Origin: Mycobacterium sp. DL
GTDB taxonomy: Bacteria; Actinomycetota; Actinomycetes; Mycobacteriales; Mycobacteriaceae
Reading direction: 5' to 3'
Assembly (NCBI RefSeq): GCF_039729195.1
Contig: NZ_CP155796.1
Location: forward strand, 5,146,001 to 5,210,000
DNA length: 64,000 bases
Of this stretch, positions 17,087-29,986 are shown piece by piece; position 1 is the stretch's first letter; the number at the start of each line of letters is the position of its first letter. Both the position numbers and the translations under genes were made by a program. The notes beneath the pieces were generated by a model. That model was not told where the DNA came from. It saw only the letters and a list, made by a program, of their open reading frames with translations, and made no database searches.

Positions 17087-18187
17087 TCAGAGCCAGTTGT
17101 TCCTTCGGAACGTCCGGTACAGCAGCGTGCACACGGTCGCCATCAGCAGTAACACGGCGGGATAACCCCAAACCCATTGCAGTTCGGGCATGTTCTCGAA
17201 GTTCATGCCGTAGATGCCGGCCACCGCGGTCGGCACCGCCGCGATGGCGACCCACGCGGAGATCTTGCGCATGTCGACGTTCTGCTGCATGGCGACCTTG
17301 CCCAAGGCGGCCTGCACCAGCGAGCTGAGCAGTTCGTCGTAGCTGGCGATGCGGTCTGCGGCCTTGATGGTGTGGTCGAGCACATCGCGCATGTACCGGC
17401 GGATCTCGACGTTGATGAGGTCGTTGTGCTCGGTGCCGATGCGCTCGAAGTCGGTCGCCAGCGGGCTGACGGCACGGCGGAGTTCGACCACCTCACGCTT
17501 GAGCAGGTAGATGCATTCGATGTTGGTCTGCGACAGCGGCGAGAAGATCTCCTCCTCCATCGAATCGATGTCGGTCTCGATCAGTTCGGTGACATCGAGG
17601 TAGGTGTCGACGACGCTGTCGGCGATGGCGTGCATCACCGAGTAGGGGCCGAGTTTGAGGGTGGCGGGGGAAGCCTCGAGACGCTTACGCACCCCGGCCA
17701 GTCCGCCGTGGTCGCCGTGACGCACGGTGACGACGAAGTCGGGTCCGACGAAGATCATGATCTCGCCGGTTTCGACGATCTCGCGCGCGTTGGCCATCGA
17801 CTCGTGGTCGACGTACTTCACCGTCTTGAGGACCAGGAACAGCGTCTTGTCATAGCGCTCGAGCTTGGGTCGCTGGTGGGCGTGGACTGCGTCCTCGACG
17901 GCGAGTTGGTGCAGGCAGAACACGTCGGCGACGGCTTGCATCTGGTGCTCGTCGGGTTCGTGCAGTCCGATCCAGACGAACGCGTCCCGGCCCCCGGCCT
18001 CGATCTCGTGCACCTTGTCCAGAGCGGCGGCGTGGGTGTACTTACCGGGCAGTCGGGTGCCCTCGCAGTACACGCCGCAGTCGACCATCGCCCGCGCGAC
18101 GGGCACGTGAATCGTCGTGGCGTCCGGCCCGTCGAAGCGGGTCCCGGGCCGTAGCCGCGACGGCGGCAACGCGCGAAATGACGGCAT
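17087..18187 (-). CDS. corA: CorA family magnesium/cobalt transport protein
   Basis: The product is 366 residues. A large cytoplasmic domain (about 1-300, including GGRDAFVWIGLHEPDEHQ and QRPKLERYDKTLFLVLKT) and a long stalk helix lead to two C-terminal transmembrane helices. The pore signature YGMNFENMPEL sits at the end of the first. CorA is a pentameric Mg2+ channel. It is single and convergent with the SUFU gene; only the tandem repeat separates them. I see no M-box-like leader in the 134 bp upstream. Confidence 0.93.
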   Translation of the reverse strand: MPSFRALPPSRLRPGTRFDGPDATTIHVPVARAMVDCGVYCEGTRLPGKYTHAAALDKVHEIEAGGRDAFVWIGLHEPDEHQMQAVADVFCLHQLAVEDAVHAHQRPKLERYDKTLFLVLKTVKYVDHESMANAREIVETGEIMIFVGPDFVVTVRHGDHGGLAGVRKRLEASPATLKLGPYSVMHAIADSVVDTYLDVTELIETDIDSMEEEIFSPLSQTNIECIYLLKREVVELRRAVSPLATDFERIGTEHNDLINVEIRRYMRDVLDHTIKAADRIASYDELLSSLVQAALGKVAMQQNVDMRKISAWVAIAAVPTAVAGIYGMNFENMPELQWVWGYPAVLLLMATVCTLLYRTFRRNNWL

Positions 18188-18321
18188 GCGCGGACCTCCC
18201 TCCGAGACAGGGCGAGCACCCCACGTCGGTACGCAGGGATGCTACGCGCCGGGTCTTACCGGATCGCCTCACGATGGGGAACCCATCACAGTGAGTACCC
18301 CCGGTCGGCTACGGTGAAGCC

Positions 18322-19533
18322 GTGTCGGAAACAGAGGTCGACTCCTCGCGCGAGCGCTCGTCGATGGCCCCCACGCCGCAGGTTGTCATCGAGGACAACG
18401 AGATCTTTGCCGCCCACGAGGGCGGCAAGCTCTCTGTCGAACTGAAATCGCCCCTGGACACCCAGCGTGCCCTCTCGATCGCCTACACCCCTGGGGTGGC
18501 GCAGGTCAGCCGGGCCATCGCGACTGACCACACCCTCGCAGCCAAGTACACGTGGGCCAACAGGCTGGTGGCGGTGATCAGCGACGGCACCGCCGTGCTC
18601 GGCCTCGGCGACATCGGGCCCGCGGCATCGCTGCCGGTGATGGAGGGCAAGAGCGCGCTGTTCAAGACCTTCGGCGGGCTGGACTCGATCCCGATCGTGC
18701 TCGACACGAAGGACACCGACGAGATCGTCGAGACGATCATCCGCCTGCGTCCGACGTTCGGCGCGGTCAACCTCGAGGACATCTCCGCACCACGCTGCTT
18801 CGAGATCGAACGCCGCGTCATCGAGGCGTTGGACTGCCCGGTCATGCACGACGACCAGCACGGCACCGCCATCGTCGTGCTGGCGGCTCTGCTCGGCGCC
18901 AGCACGGTGCTCGATCGCGACATGCACACGCTCAAGATCGTCATCTCAGGTGCCGGTGCGGCCGGTATCGCCTGCGCGAACATCCTTTTGGCCAAGGGCA
19001 TCGGTGACGTCACGGTGCTCGACAGCAAGGGAATCGTGTCGGCCGATCGCGACGACCTCAACCCCTTCAAGGCCGAACTGGCGTCCCGGACCAACCCGCG
19101 CGGGCTGCGCGGGGGCACCGCCGAAGCGTTGGCCGGAGCCGACGTCTTCATGGGGGTGTCGGCCGGTCTGGTTCCCGAAGAGCTCATCGCCACGATGGCA
19201 CCGGACTGCATCGTGTTCGCGATGTCCAACCCCGACCCCGAGATCCACCCCGATGTGGCGCGCAAGTACGCCGCCGTGGTGGCCACCGGCCGCAGCGACT
19301 TCCCCAACCAGATCAACAACGTGCTGGCGTTCCCGGGCGTCTTCCGTGGCGCACTGGATGCGGGCGCACGCCGGATCACCGAGAAGATGAAGGTTGCCGC
19401 AGCCGAGGCGATCTTCTCCGTGGTGGGCGACGATCTGGCCGTCGATCACATCGTGCCGAGCGCGCTGGACCCGCGGGTCGGTCCTGCGGTGGCGGCTGCG
19501 GTCGCCGCGGCGTCCCAGGATTCAGGCGACTGA
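18322..19533 (+). CDS. NAD(P)-dependent malic enzyme
   Basis: The product is 403 residues with a GTG start. It converts malate to pyruvate plus CO2. It shows the N-domain AYTPGVAQVSRAI, the metal and active-site region NLEDISAPRCFEIE with HDDQHGTAIV, a dinucleotide fold ISGAGAAGIACANIL and FPNQINNVLAFPG. It is the short form, with no C-terminal phosphotransacetylase-like domain. The M. tuberculosis locus has malate dehydrogenase (mdh) in this place, so malate is handled differently here. Cofactor preference cannot be called safely. Confidence 0.88.
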   Translation: MSETEVDSSRERSSMAPTPQVVIEDNEIFAAHEGGKLSVELKSPLDTQRALSIAYTPGVAQVSRAIATDHTLAAKYTWANRLVAVISDGTAVLGLGDIGPAASLPVMEGKSALFKTFGGLDSIPIVLDTKDTDEIVETIIRLRPTFGAVNLEDISAPRCFEIERRVIEALDCPVMHDDQHGTAIVVLAALLGASTVLDRDMHTLKIVISGAGAAGIACANILLAKGIGDVTVLDSKGIVSADRDDLNPFKAELASRTNPRGLRGGTAEALAGADVFMGVSAGLVPEELIATMAPDCIVFAMSNPDPEIHPDVARKYAAVVATGRSDFPNQINNVLAFPGVFRGALDAGARRITEKMKVAAAEAIFSVVGDDLAVDHIVPSALDPRVGPAVAAAVAAASQDSGD

Positions 19534-19565
19534 GCCCGGCACGCATCTTCGGCCGACTGGCGGCC

Positions 19566-20387
19566 GTGATGGTCGCGATGTTGGTCGCCGCAGGTTGCGG
19601 CGGGCCGGAACCGGCGCCGTCGATCCCTGTCGGGGCGACGGCCGACCCGGAGTCCGCACTGTTAGCTCATCTCTACGCGTCGGCGCTGCGCTTCTATGGC
19701 AATTCGGCTCACGTCCAGATCGGAGACGATCCGATCGGTGGACTGGATTCGGGAGAGGTCCGCGTCGCACCCGGTTTCACCGGGACCCTGCTGACGCGGT
19801 TCGCCCCGGATGTGCCGGCGCGATCAGATGTACAGGTGTACCGGGTGCTGCTCTCGGTCCTGCCCGAAGGGGTCGCGGGCGGCGACTACACCACCTCGGC
19901 GGAGGACAAACCCACCCTCGGAATCACCGAGACCACCGCTGCGGACTGGGATACAAGCGACGTGTCGGCGATGGTCGGTCGGTGTGAGGACGTGTCGATC
20001 GGAGCGGTGACGGGCACCCCGCGGCCGTCCTCCATCGGCACCTGCACGTTGCCGGATGCGCGCGAGTTCGCCGACGACGCCGGCTTGTTCGCGGCGCTGC
20101 AGTCGGGTCAGATCGACGCCGCGTGGACGACGACGGCCGCGCCGGACGTGCCGTCGGAGATCGTGGTGCTCTCGGATGAGACCGCCCTGATCCGTGCCGA
20201 GAACGTGGTGCCGCTGTATCGGCGCAACGAACTGAACGAGTCGCAGGTGTTGGCGCTCAACGAGATCGCCGGTGTGCTGGACACCGGCTCTCTGGCCGAC
20301 ATGCGCCGTCAGGTCGCCGAGGGCGACGATCCCGCCGCGGTGGCCGGGCAGTGGCTCGACGCCCACCCGTTGGGCGTCGGCAACTAG
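19566..20387 (+). CDS. lpqZ: Substrate-binding lipoprotein, glycine betaine/choline type (LpqZ-like)
   Basis: About 273 residues. The lipobox is VAAGC, followed by a Pro-rich linker and an OpuAC-type binding fold (LYASALRFYGNSAHVQIG to DPAAVAGQWLDAHPLG). It should bind a quaternary amine or similar solute for an ABC importer, but no transporter genes are adjacent. The GTG start at 19566 gives a signal peptide without basic residues. The in-frame codons just upstream (from CTG 19530, reading SPARIFGRLAAV) would supply them, so translation may begin at a rare CTG overlapping the malic enzyme stop. Confidence 0.75.
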   Translation: MMVAMLVAAGCGGPEPAPSIPVGATADPESALLAHLYASALRFYGNSAHVQIGDDPIGGLDSGEVRVAPGFTGTLLTRFAPDVPARSDVQVYRVLLSVLPEGVAGGDYTTSAEDKPTLGITETTAADWDTSDVSAMVGRCEDVSIGAVTGTPRPSSIGTCTLPDAREFADDAGLFAALQSGQIDAAWTTTAAPDVPSEIVVLSDETALIRAENVVPLYRRNELNESQVLALNEIAGVLDTGSLADMRRQVAEGDDPAAVAGQWLDAHPLGVGN

Positions 20388-20391
20388 CCGG

Positions 20392-21225
20392 TCAGTGTGC
20401 CGCCGGTCCCGTCAGCTTGGAGACCACTCGGGGGAACAGCGACTGATAGTGGGCGCCGACGGCGCGAATGACGATGTCGAACATCTTCGCGTCGTTGCCC
20501 ACCAAGACTCGCGCCTTGTTCTTGCGGACCCCGTCGAGAATGATCTGGGCGGCCTTCTCGGGTGTGGTGCTGGCGAGCTTCTTGTCGAAGGTCTTGGCGA
20601 GTTCGTCGGCGTCGATGCCCTCAGCGGCGGTGGCATTTCGCGCGATCGCGGTCTTGATGCCGCCGGGGTGCACACAGGTGACCTTCACGGGGTGTTTGGC
20701 CAGTGTCATCTCCTGGCGCAGCGCTTCGGTGAAGCCCCGCACCGCGAACTTCGCTGCGTTGTAAGCACTCTGGCCGGGCACGGCGAACAGGCCGAAGACG
20801 CTGGAGACATTCACGACGTGCCCGTCGCCGGAGGAGATCAGATGCGGCAGGAATGCCTTCGTGCCGTTCACGACACCCCAGAAGTCGACATCCATGACCC
20901 GCTCGATGTCCTTGTACTGACTGACCTCGATGTCGCCGGTGAACGCGATGCCCGCGTTGTTGTAGATCTGGTTGACCTTGCCGAAGTGCTCGGCGACACC
21001 GTCGGCGTAGAGCTGGAATGCTTCGCGCTCGGTGACGTTGAGCCGGTCGGACTTCACCTGGGCGCCGATGGCCTTCAAGCGCTCTTCGGTGACAGCCAGG
21101 CCCTCGGTGTCGATGTCGCTGATCGCGACGTGGGCGCCGGAGCGTCCCAACTCGATGGCCAGCGCCTGACCGATGCCTGAGCCGGCGCCGGTCACGACGG
21201 CCACCTTTCCGGCGAAGCCCTGCAT
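20392..21225 (-). CDS. Short-chain dehydrogenase/reductase (Rv1245c-like)
   Basis: The product is 277 residues. It is a classical SDR with the cofactor motif TGAGSGIG (about 12-19), Asp in ISDIDTEG suggesting NAD preference, the NNAG segment, catalytic Ser in VNVSSVFG, and Y-x-x-x-K as YNAAK. A C-terminal extension from about residue 225 is longer than in minimal SDRs. Substrate unknown. It is convergent with lpqZ (4-bp gap), single, and not part of an evident operon. Confidence 0.88.
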   Translation of the reverse strand: MQGFAGKVAVVTGAGSGIGQALAIELGRSGAHVAISDIDTEGLAVTEERLKAIGAQVKSDRLNVTEREAFQLYADGVAEHFGKVNQIYNNAGIAFTGDIEVSQYKDIERVMDVDFWGVVNGTKAFLPHLISSGDGHVVNVSSVFGLFAVPGQSAYNAAKFAVRGFTEALRQEMTLAKHPVKVTCVHPGGIKTAIARNATAAEGIDADELAKTFDKKLASTTPEKAAQIILDGVRKNKARVLVGNDAKMFDIVIRAVGAHYQSLFPRVVSKLTGPAAH

Positions 21226-21364
21226 ATCCGCTCCTTTTGGGTTGTTCTACGCGTGTTGAGTGAGGGTCAGCCTACCCGGTACCCGTGGTCCCGCGTATGT
21301 GAGGGCGGTCGCGTCCTCGCAAGGGGCCGGTAATGGTGAGCGGCCGCCGAGCGACACTAAGGAC

Positions 21365-21715
21365 ATGAAGTCGAAGTTCCCCGCCGTCGCGGCCCTTGTC
21401 GCCTCCTCCGCCATCGCAGCGACGTTGTCCGCGGCTCCTGCACACGCCGACCCCACCACCGATGCGTTCCTCTCGACGCTGCAGCACTACCGCCTCGGCG
21501 ACATCGATCCGGCAATTGCGACGCGGGTCGGCCAAGAGGTGTGCCCGATGTTGTCCGAACCGGGACAGAACATGGCCAACGTCGCCGCCGACATCGCCGA
21601 CGATCTCGGCCGGCCGCTCGGGCCCGCGACGATGTTCACCGGGCTGGCCATCACGATCTTCTGCCCGCGCGCAGTCGACGCGATGACCGACGGGATCCCG
21701 TTCTCGTTCTTCTGA
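21365..21715 (+). CDS. Small secreted DUF732 protein
   Basis: The product is 116 residues. A Sec signal peptide (residues 1-29, ending APAHA/DP) precedes a mature domain of about 85 residues with two Cys (GQEVCPML and TIFCPRAV) that can form a disulfide, as usual for DUF732. This family is common in mycobacteria and exported; no molecular function is known. ATG 21365 is the only start that yields the signal peptide. It is followed by the 58-bp repeat, copy B. Confidence 0.8.
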   Translation: MKSKFPAVAALVASSAIAATLSAAPAHADPTTDAFLSTLQHYRLGDIDPAIATRVGQEVCPMLSEPGQNMANVAADIADDLGRPLGPATMFTGLAITIFCPRAVDAMTDGIPFSFF

Positions 21716-21740
21716 CGGGCAGCGCACCTTCGCGGGTGCC

Positions 21741-21798
21741 GAGCGCGCGCATGTGCACACGATTTACGGCGTGTCGGTGTGCAGACATGCGCGCTCGC
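21741..21798. repeat. 58-bp dispersed palindromic repeat, copy B
   Basis: It has the same length, ends and core as 4792-4849. The palindrome is better preserved here: the left arm from 21741 (GAGCGCGCGCATGTGCACAC) pairs with the right arm ending GTGTGCAGACATGCGCGCTC, apart from small internal offsets. It lies between the convergent ends of the DUF732 gene and kgd, where it could act as a terminator. Confidence 0.7.
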
Positions 21799-21810
21799 GG
21801 TGCAACGGGA

Positions 21811-25590
<3,780 letters not shown>

Positions 25591-25793
25591 GGCTGCTGTT
25601 CGCCTCAATTCTTCGCTTCGAGCCAGCCCCCAGCGGCAGCCGGCCACCCAATCCAACCCCGGTGTGCGGTCTCCCGCATTTCCGCCTTGTAAAGGCTAGC
25701 GCTTCCGCCGGGGACCCGACCACGCAACGTGCTTATGGTCATTGCGGTCACACCATCACCGCAGCCGTGCGGCGGGGATCACCCGTCCAAAGT

Positions 25794-25825
25794 ACGGTTT
25801 CTGATGGATTTCAGCCGGAAACCGT
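25794..25825. terminator. Inverted repeat in the 276-bp gap upstream of kgd
   Basis: ACGGTTTC (25794-25801) and GAAACCGT (25818-25825) are perfect 8-bp arms around a 16-base loop, 42 bp past the stop of the Rv1249c-like gene. A terminator is the simplest reading; an operator for kgd is less likely at about 204 bp from its start. I see nothing else clear in 25591-25866. Confidence 0.45.
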
Positions 25826-25866
25826 CACCAACCGTGCGCTCGAGGATCGAGTGGCAGGGGATGCGA

Positions 25867-26610
25867 CTACTGGCGCGGCGCGGGCAGCAGGTGCAACGGT
25901 GACGGCCAGCGCGTCGGCGGTTCGCCGAACGCCCTGCGGGCGTGGCCGACGATCTTCTTGCCCATCATTCGATTGCCGACACCACCGACGACCGCTCCGA
26001 TGCCGACCGGAAGGAGCTTGCCGAACGCGATCGCACCGCGCTTGAGGGTGTAGCGCTTGACGAAGTAGCGCAGCAGTCGGGAATTCAGTTGGGACACCGC
26101 GGGCAGCGGCAGCGACGCCGCGCCATCGGACAGCCACGCCCCGCTGGTCCGTCCCGGGCCGAGTAGATCGGCGACGGCGTGCTTGCTGTCGTCGCCGACG
26201 AGGACGGCCAGCACCAGGGCGCGGCGGCGCTCACGGTGCTCGGCGGGGATGCCGTGCACCTCGGCGACCGCGAGCACGTACACCGCCGTCGCCTCGAGGA
26301 ACACCACGGTTTCACCCGCAACGGCCGACATCGCGATCAGCGTGCCGATGCCCGGGAACGCGGCGGCAGACCCGACCGCCGCCCCACTGGCCATCACCGC
26401 GGCCATGTAGTGCTTGTCCAACTTGTCGATGATGTCGGCAGGGGTCGCGCCGGGATTGTGCTCGCGCAACCGGTCGACGTAGGCCTTGACCGCCGGGCCC
26501 TGGACACGGGCGCCGCGCTCGATGATCTGGGACAGCACCTTCGCCGCAGTGCTCGGATCCTCGTCCCTGACAGCCGGCAACTGATTCTTGGTGCGTGATC
26601 GGGCACTCAT
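25867..26610 (-). CDS. Conserved membrane-associated protein (Rv1249c-like)
   Basis: The product is 247 residues. After a charged N-terminal helix-rich part, a Gly/Ala-rich hydrophobic region (about 62-115, ASGAAVGSAAAFPGIGTLIA) looks membrane-inserted. A second hydrophobic patch (about 195-220, LLPVGIGAVVGGVGNRMMG) sits near the end. The start is ATG 26610, because AGGAGAGG lies 8 bp ahead. I do not recognise a function. Its place next to kgd matches M. tuberculosis, but the 256-bp gap does not suggest an operon. Confidence 0.72.
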   Translation of the reverse strand: MSARSRTKNQLPAVRDEDPSTAAKVLSQIIERGARVQGPAVKAYVDRLREHNPGATPADIIDKLDKHYMAAVMASGAAVGSAAAFPGIGTLIAMSAVAGETVVFLEATAVYVLAVAEVHGIPAEHRERRRALVLAVLVGDDSKHAVADLLGPGRTSGAWLSDGAASLPLPAVSQLNSRLLRYFVKRYTLKRGAIAFGKLLPVGIGAVVGGVGNRMMGKKIVGHARRAFGEPPTRWPSPLHLLPAPRQ

Positions 26611-26766
26611 TCGGTGGCCTCTCCTGTTCAAAACCGTCTACGACGGATGCACTCAGGCTAACGGTTGTGAAACGAACGGCGGCCGACAAGGCGTGCCCGA
26701 AGGTGATAGCGGTCACTGTCTGCGGATCGGGGAAGAAATAATCGGATAGCGACGCTAACCAATTGC

Positions 26767-28071
26767 ATGGCAGTATCCGGTGACGTGGACGTGACTCGAC
26801 CCCAATCCGGCGTGGCTGCTCGCCCGCCGGAGTCTGATCTGGCGGCCCGGCCGCCGGGTCGCACCCGGATGATCGTGGTCCTGGGACTCCTGGTGGCGCT
26901 GGGTCCGCTGACCATCGACATGTACCTGCCGGCTCTGCCGAAGATCGCCGAGGATCTCTCGGTCTCCTCGTCGGTGGTGCAGTTGACGTTGACCGGCACC
27001 CTCGCCGGGCTGGCGCTGGGGCAGTTGATCGTCGGCCCGCTGTCGGACTCCCTCGGTCGCCGCAAACCGATGATCGCCGGAATCCTGGTGCACATGGTGG
27101 CCTCGCTGCTGTGCATGTTCGCGCCGAACATCGCGCTGCTCGGCGTCGCGCGCGGCCTGCAGGGCTTCGGCGCGGCCGCGGCGATGGTCGTGGCGATCGC
27201 GGTCGTCGGTGACCTCTACAAAGACAACGCAGCCGCCACGGTGATGTCGCGCCTGATGCTCGTGCTGGGAGTGGCGCCGGTGCTCGCGCCCTCGCTCGGG
27301 GCAGTGGTGCTGCTCCAGGCGTCCTGGCACTGGATCTTCGCGGCGTTGGTGGTCCTGGCGGGCGGGCTGCTGGTGATGGCCGCCGTCGCATTGCCCGAAA
27401 CGCTGCCGGAGAAGAACCGGCGTCCGCTAAGGGTGCGGGGGATCGGCGCGACCTACCTCGGACTGATGCGCGACGTGCGTTTCGTGATTCTGGTGCTCGT
27501 GGCGGCACTGGGCATGTCCGGCCTGTTCGCCTACATCTCGGGCGCGTCGTTTGTCCTGCAGGGCCGCTACGGGCTCGACCAGACCGCTTTCGCGCTGGTG
27601 TTCGGTGCGGGCGCCATCGCGCTCATCGGTTCCACCCAGTGCAACGTGGTGCTGCTCCGACGCTTCTCGCCCCAGCAGATCATGGTGTGGGCGCTGGTGG
27701 CCGCCTCGGTGTCCGGCGCGGTCTTCGTCGCGCTGGCCGCGGCCCAGGTCGGCGGAGTGTTCGGTTTCATCGTGCCGGTCTGGGCGATCCTCGCTGCGAT
27801 GGGTCTGGTGATCCCGAATGCTCCGGCTGTTGCGCTGACCCGTCATCAGGAGGCGGCCGGCACCGCGGCAGCGCTACTGGGGGCCGCGCAGTTCGGGTTG
27901 GGTGCCGCGGTCGCCCCACTGGTCGGTGTGCTCGGCAACAACGAGCTGGCGATGGCGGTGGTGATGTCGGCCGGGGTGATGATCGCACTGGCCGCTCTGC
28001 TGGCGACGGGCGTGCACAAGTCGGCTGCGGCTGAGCGCGTCGCCGGAGAGGCCATCGCCGAACCTGCGTGA
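26767..28071 (+). CDS. Bcr/CflA-type MFS multidrug exporter
   Basis: The product is 434 residues with 12 predicted helices after a polar N-terminus of about 33 residues. The loop 2-3 MFS motif A is GPLSDSLGRRKP and the helix-1 segment LGPLTIDMYLPALPKIAEDL is typical of Bcr/CflA drug:H+ antiporters. Substrates in this family include bicyclomycin and chloramphenicol; the local substrate is unknown. A second MFS gene of a different subfamily follows 136 bp downstream on the same strand. I do not recall a counterpart at this place in M. tuberculosis. Confidence 0.88.
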   Translation: MAVSGDVDVTRPQSGVAARPPESDLAARPPGRTRMIVVLGLLVALGPLTIDMYLPALPKIAEDLSVSSSVVQLTLTGTLAGLALGQLIVGPLSDSLGRRKPMIAGILVHMVASLLCMFAPNIALLGVARGLQGFGAAAAMVVAIAVVGDLYKDNAAATVMSRLMLVLGVAPVLAPSLGAVVLLQASWHWIFAALVVLAGGLLVMAAVALPETLPEKNRRPLRVRGIGATYLGLMRDVRFVILVLVAALGMSGLFAYISGASFVLQGRYGLDQTAFALVFGAGAIALIGSTQCNVVLLRRFSPQQIMVWALVAASVSGAVFVALAAAQVGGVFGFIVPVWAILAAMGLVIPNAPAVALTRHQEAAGTAAALLGAAQFGLGAAVAPLVGVLGNNELAMAVVMSAGVMIALAALLATGVHKSAAAERVAGEAIAEPA

Positions 28072-28207
28072 CGGCCCGGCGTCGGACACGCTGATTTGTC
28101 GGGATACTCGCGGGTCCGTACGGTCGGTCCGTCCGCTGCTCCGCGTACCGTGATGCCACGCTGACCGACCGCCGACCGCTCCATCAGACGAGACTGCCGA
28201 CCCCACC

Positions 28208-29986
28208 ATGTTCGAGACCGTGAGACCGCCCGCCCGCGAGGCCAATCCCTGGCATGCGTTGTGGGCGTTGCTCATCGGGTTCTTCATGATCCTGGTGGAC
28301 GCCACGATCGTCGCCGTCGCCAACCCGGCGATCATGTCGAGCCTCGGCGCCGACTACGACGCCGTGATCTGGGTGACCAGCGCATATCTGTTGGCCTACG
28401 CGGTGCCGCTGCTGGTGTCCGGCAGGCTCGGGGACCGGTACGGCCCCAAGAACATCTACCTGCTGGGGCTGGCGGTGTTCACGGTGGCGTCGCTGTGGTG
28501 CGGGCTGTCGGACAGCATCGGCATGTTGATCGCCGCCCGGATGGTCCAGGGCGTCGGTGCGGCACTGCTGACACCGCAGACGCTGTCGGTGATCACCAGG
28601 ACGTTCCCGGCTCACCGCCGCGGGGTGGCGATGAGCATCTGGGGTGCCACCGCGGGCGTCGCCACGCTCGTGGGTCCGCTCGCCGGCGGGGTGCTGGTGG
28701 AGCACCTGGGATGGCAGTGGATCTTCATCGTCAACGTGCCCGTCGGCATCATCGGCCTGGTGGTCGCGGTCCGGTTGGTGCCGGCGCTGTCCACCCAGAA
28801 GCAGGGGTTCGACGTGCCCGGCGTGGTGTTGTCGGCCGTCGGCATGTTCCTGATCGTGTTCGCGCTGCAGGAGGGGCAGGCCTTCGACTGGGAGCCGTGG
28901 ATCTGGGCGACCATCGTCGTCGGGATCGGGGTGATGGCCGCGTTCGTCTACTGGCAGTCGGTCACCACCGGGGCGCCGCTCATCCCGCTGGCCATCTTCC
29001 GCGACCGCGACTTCTCCATGTCCAACCTGGGGGTGGCGACCATCGGGTTCGTCGCCACGTCGATGATCCTGCCGCTGATGTTCTACGCCCAGGCAGTGTG
29101 CGGTCTGACGCCGACGCAGGCCGCTCTGCTGACCGCGCCGATGGCGGTCGCCACCGGCGTGCTGGCGCCGCTGGTCGGCAGGATCGTCGACCGGTCGCAT
29201 CCGCGGCCGGTGGTGGGTTTCGGCTTCTCGGTGATGGCGATCGGGCTGACGTGGCTCTCGATCGAGATGACGCCGACGACCCCGATCTGGCGCCTGCTGC
29301 TGCCCCTGACCGCCATGGGGGTGGGCATGGCGTTCATCTGGTCGCCGCTGGCCGCCACCGCGACCCGAAACCTGCCCGTGCAGCTGGCGGGCGCAGGCTC
29401 GGGTGTCTACAACACCAACCGCCAGGTCGGGTCGGTCCTCGGCAGCGCGGGCATGGCCGCGTTCATGGCGTCCCGGCTGTCCGCCGAGATGCCGGGCGCC
29501 ACGGCCGCGACGCCGCAGACCGAAGGGTCGGTCGCTCAACTACCGGCCTACCTGCAGGGGCCGTTCGCCGCGGCGATGTCGCAGGCCATGCTGCTGCCGG
29601 CCTTCATCGCGCTGCTCGGTGTCATCGCTGCTCTGCTCCTGCTGGGATTCGCCAACTCTCACATCGTGCAGGGCGCCGCAGCCGACCGGGTCCCCGCCGG
29701 CGACGATGATCACCACGACTGGGACGACGAAACTTTCGTCGACGACGACGAGTACGTCGAGTATGTGGTGACCTGGGACGACCCCGAACCGTTGCCTTCC
29801 GAGGTGTCGGTCCCCGTCACTGAACCCCCTGCCGCACAACGGGAATGGCGCAGTCTCGTCGATGAGCTGCTGGCGGAACCGCCGACATCACCCGGCGACG
29901 ACCCGGTCGGATCCGCGCACAACGGTTTTCATGTCGACGGGGACCCACTCGGCGCCCGAGGCCGACATTCGCGGGAAGCGGACTAA
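28208..29986 (+). CDS. DHA2 (EmrB/QacA) family MFS exporter with acidic C-terminal tail (Rv1250-like)
   Basis: The product is 592 residues with 14 predicted helices (about 20-495). Motif A is [11 protein letters not shown] and motif C-like glycines are in [14 protein letters not shown]. The last 90 residues form a cytoplasmic tail, first very acidic with His ([21 protein letters not shown]), then Pro-rich. This tail could bind cations or partner proteins, but that is inference. Its TAA shares bases with the stop of the converging flavoprotein gene (CTAA, 29983-29986). Confidence 0.87.
   Translation: MFETVRPPAREANPWHALWALLIGFFMILVDATIVAVANPAIMSSLGADYDAVIWVTSAYLLAYAVPLLVSGRLGDRYGPKNIYLLGLAVFTVASLWCGLSDSIGMLIAARMVQGVGAALLTPQTLSVITRTFPAHRRGVAMSIWGATAGVATLVGPLAGGVLVEHLGWQWIFIVNVPVGIIGLVVAVRLVPALSTQKQGFDVPGVVLSAVGMFLIVFALQEGQAFDWEPWIWATIVVGIGVMAAFVYWQSVTTGAPLIPLAIFRDRDFSMSNLGVATIGFVATSMILPLMFYAQAVCGLTPTQAALLTAPMAVATGVLAPLVGRIVDRSHPRPVVGFGFSVMAIGLTWLSIEMTPTTPIWRLLLPLTAMGVGMAFIWSPLAATATRNLPVQLAGAGSGVYNTNRQVGSVLGSAGMAAFMASRLSAEMPGATAATPQTEGSVAQLPAYLQGPFAAAMSQAMLLPAFIALLGVIAALLLLGFANSHIVQGAAADRVPAGDDDHHDWDDETFVDDDEYVEYVVTWDDPEPLPSEVSVPVTEPPAAQREWRSLVDELLAEPPTSPGDDPVGSAHNGFHVDGDPLGARGRHSREAD

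Noticed and set aside
18188..18321. Mg2+ riboswitch upstream of corA
   Set aside because: The 134-bp region is too short and I see no M-box-like stems.
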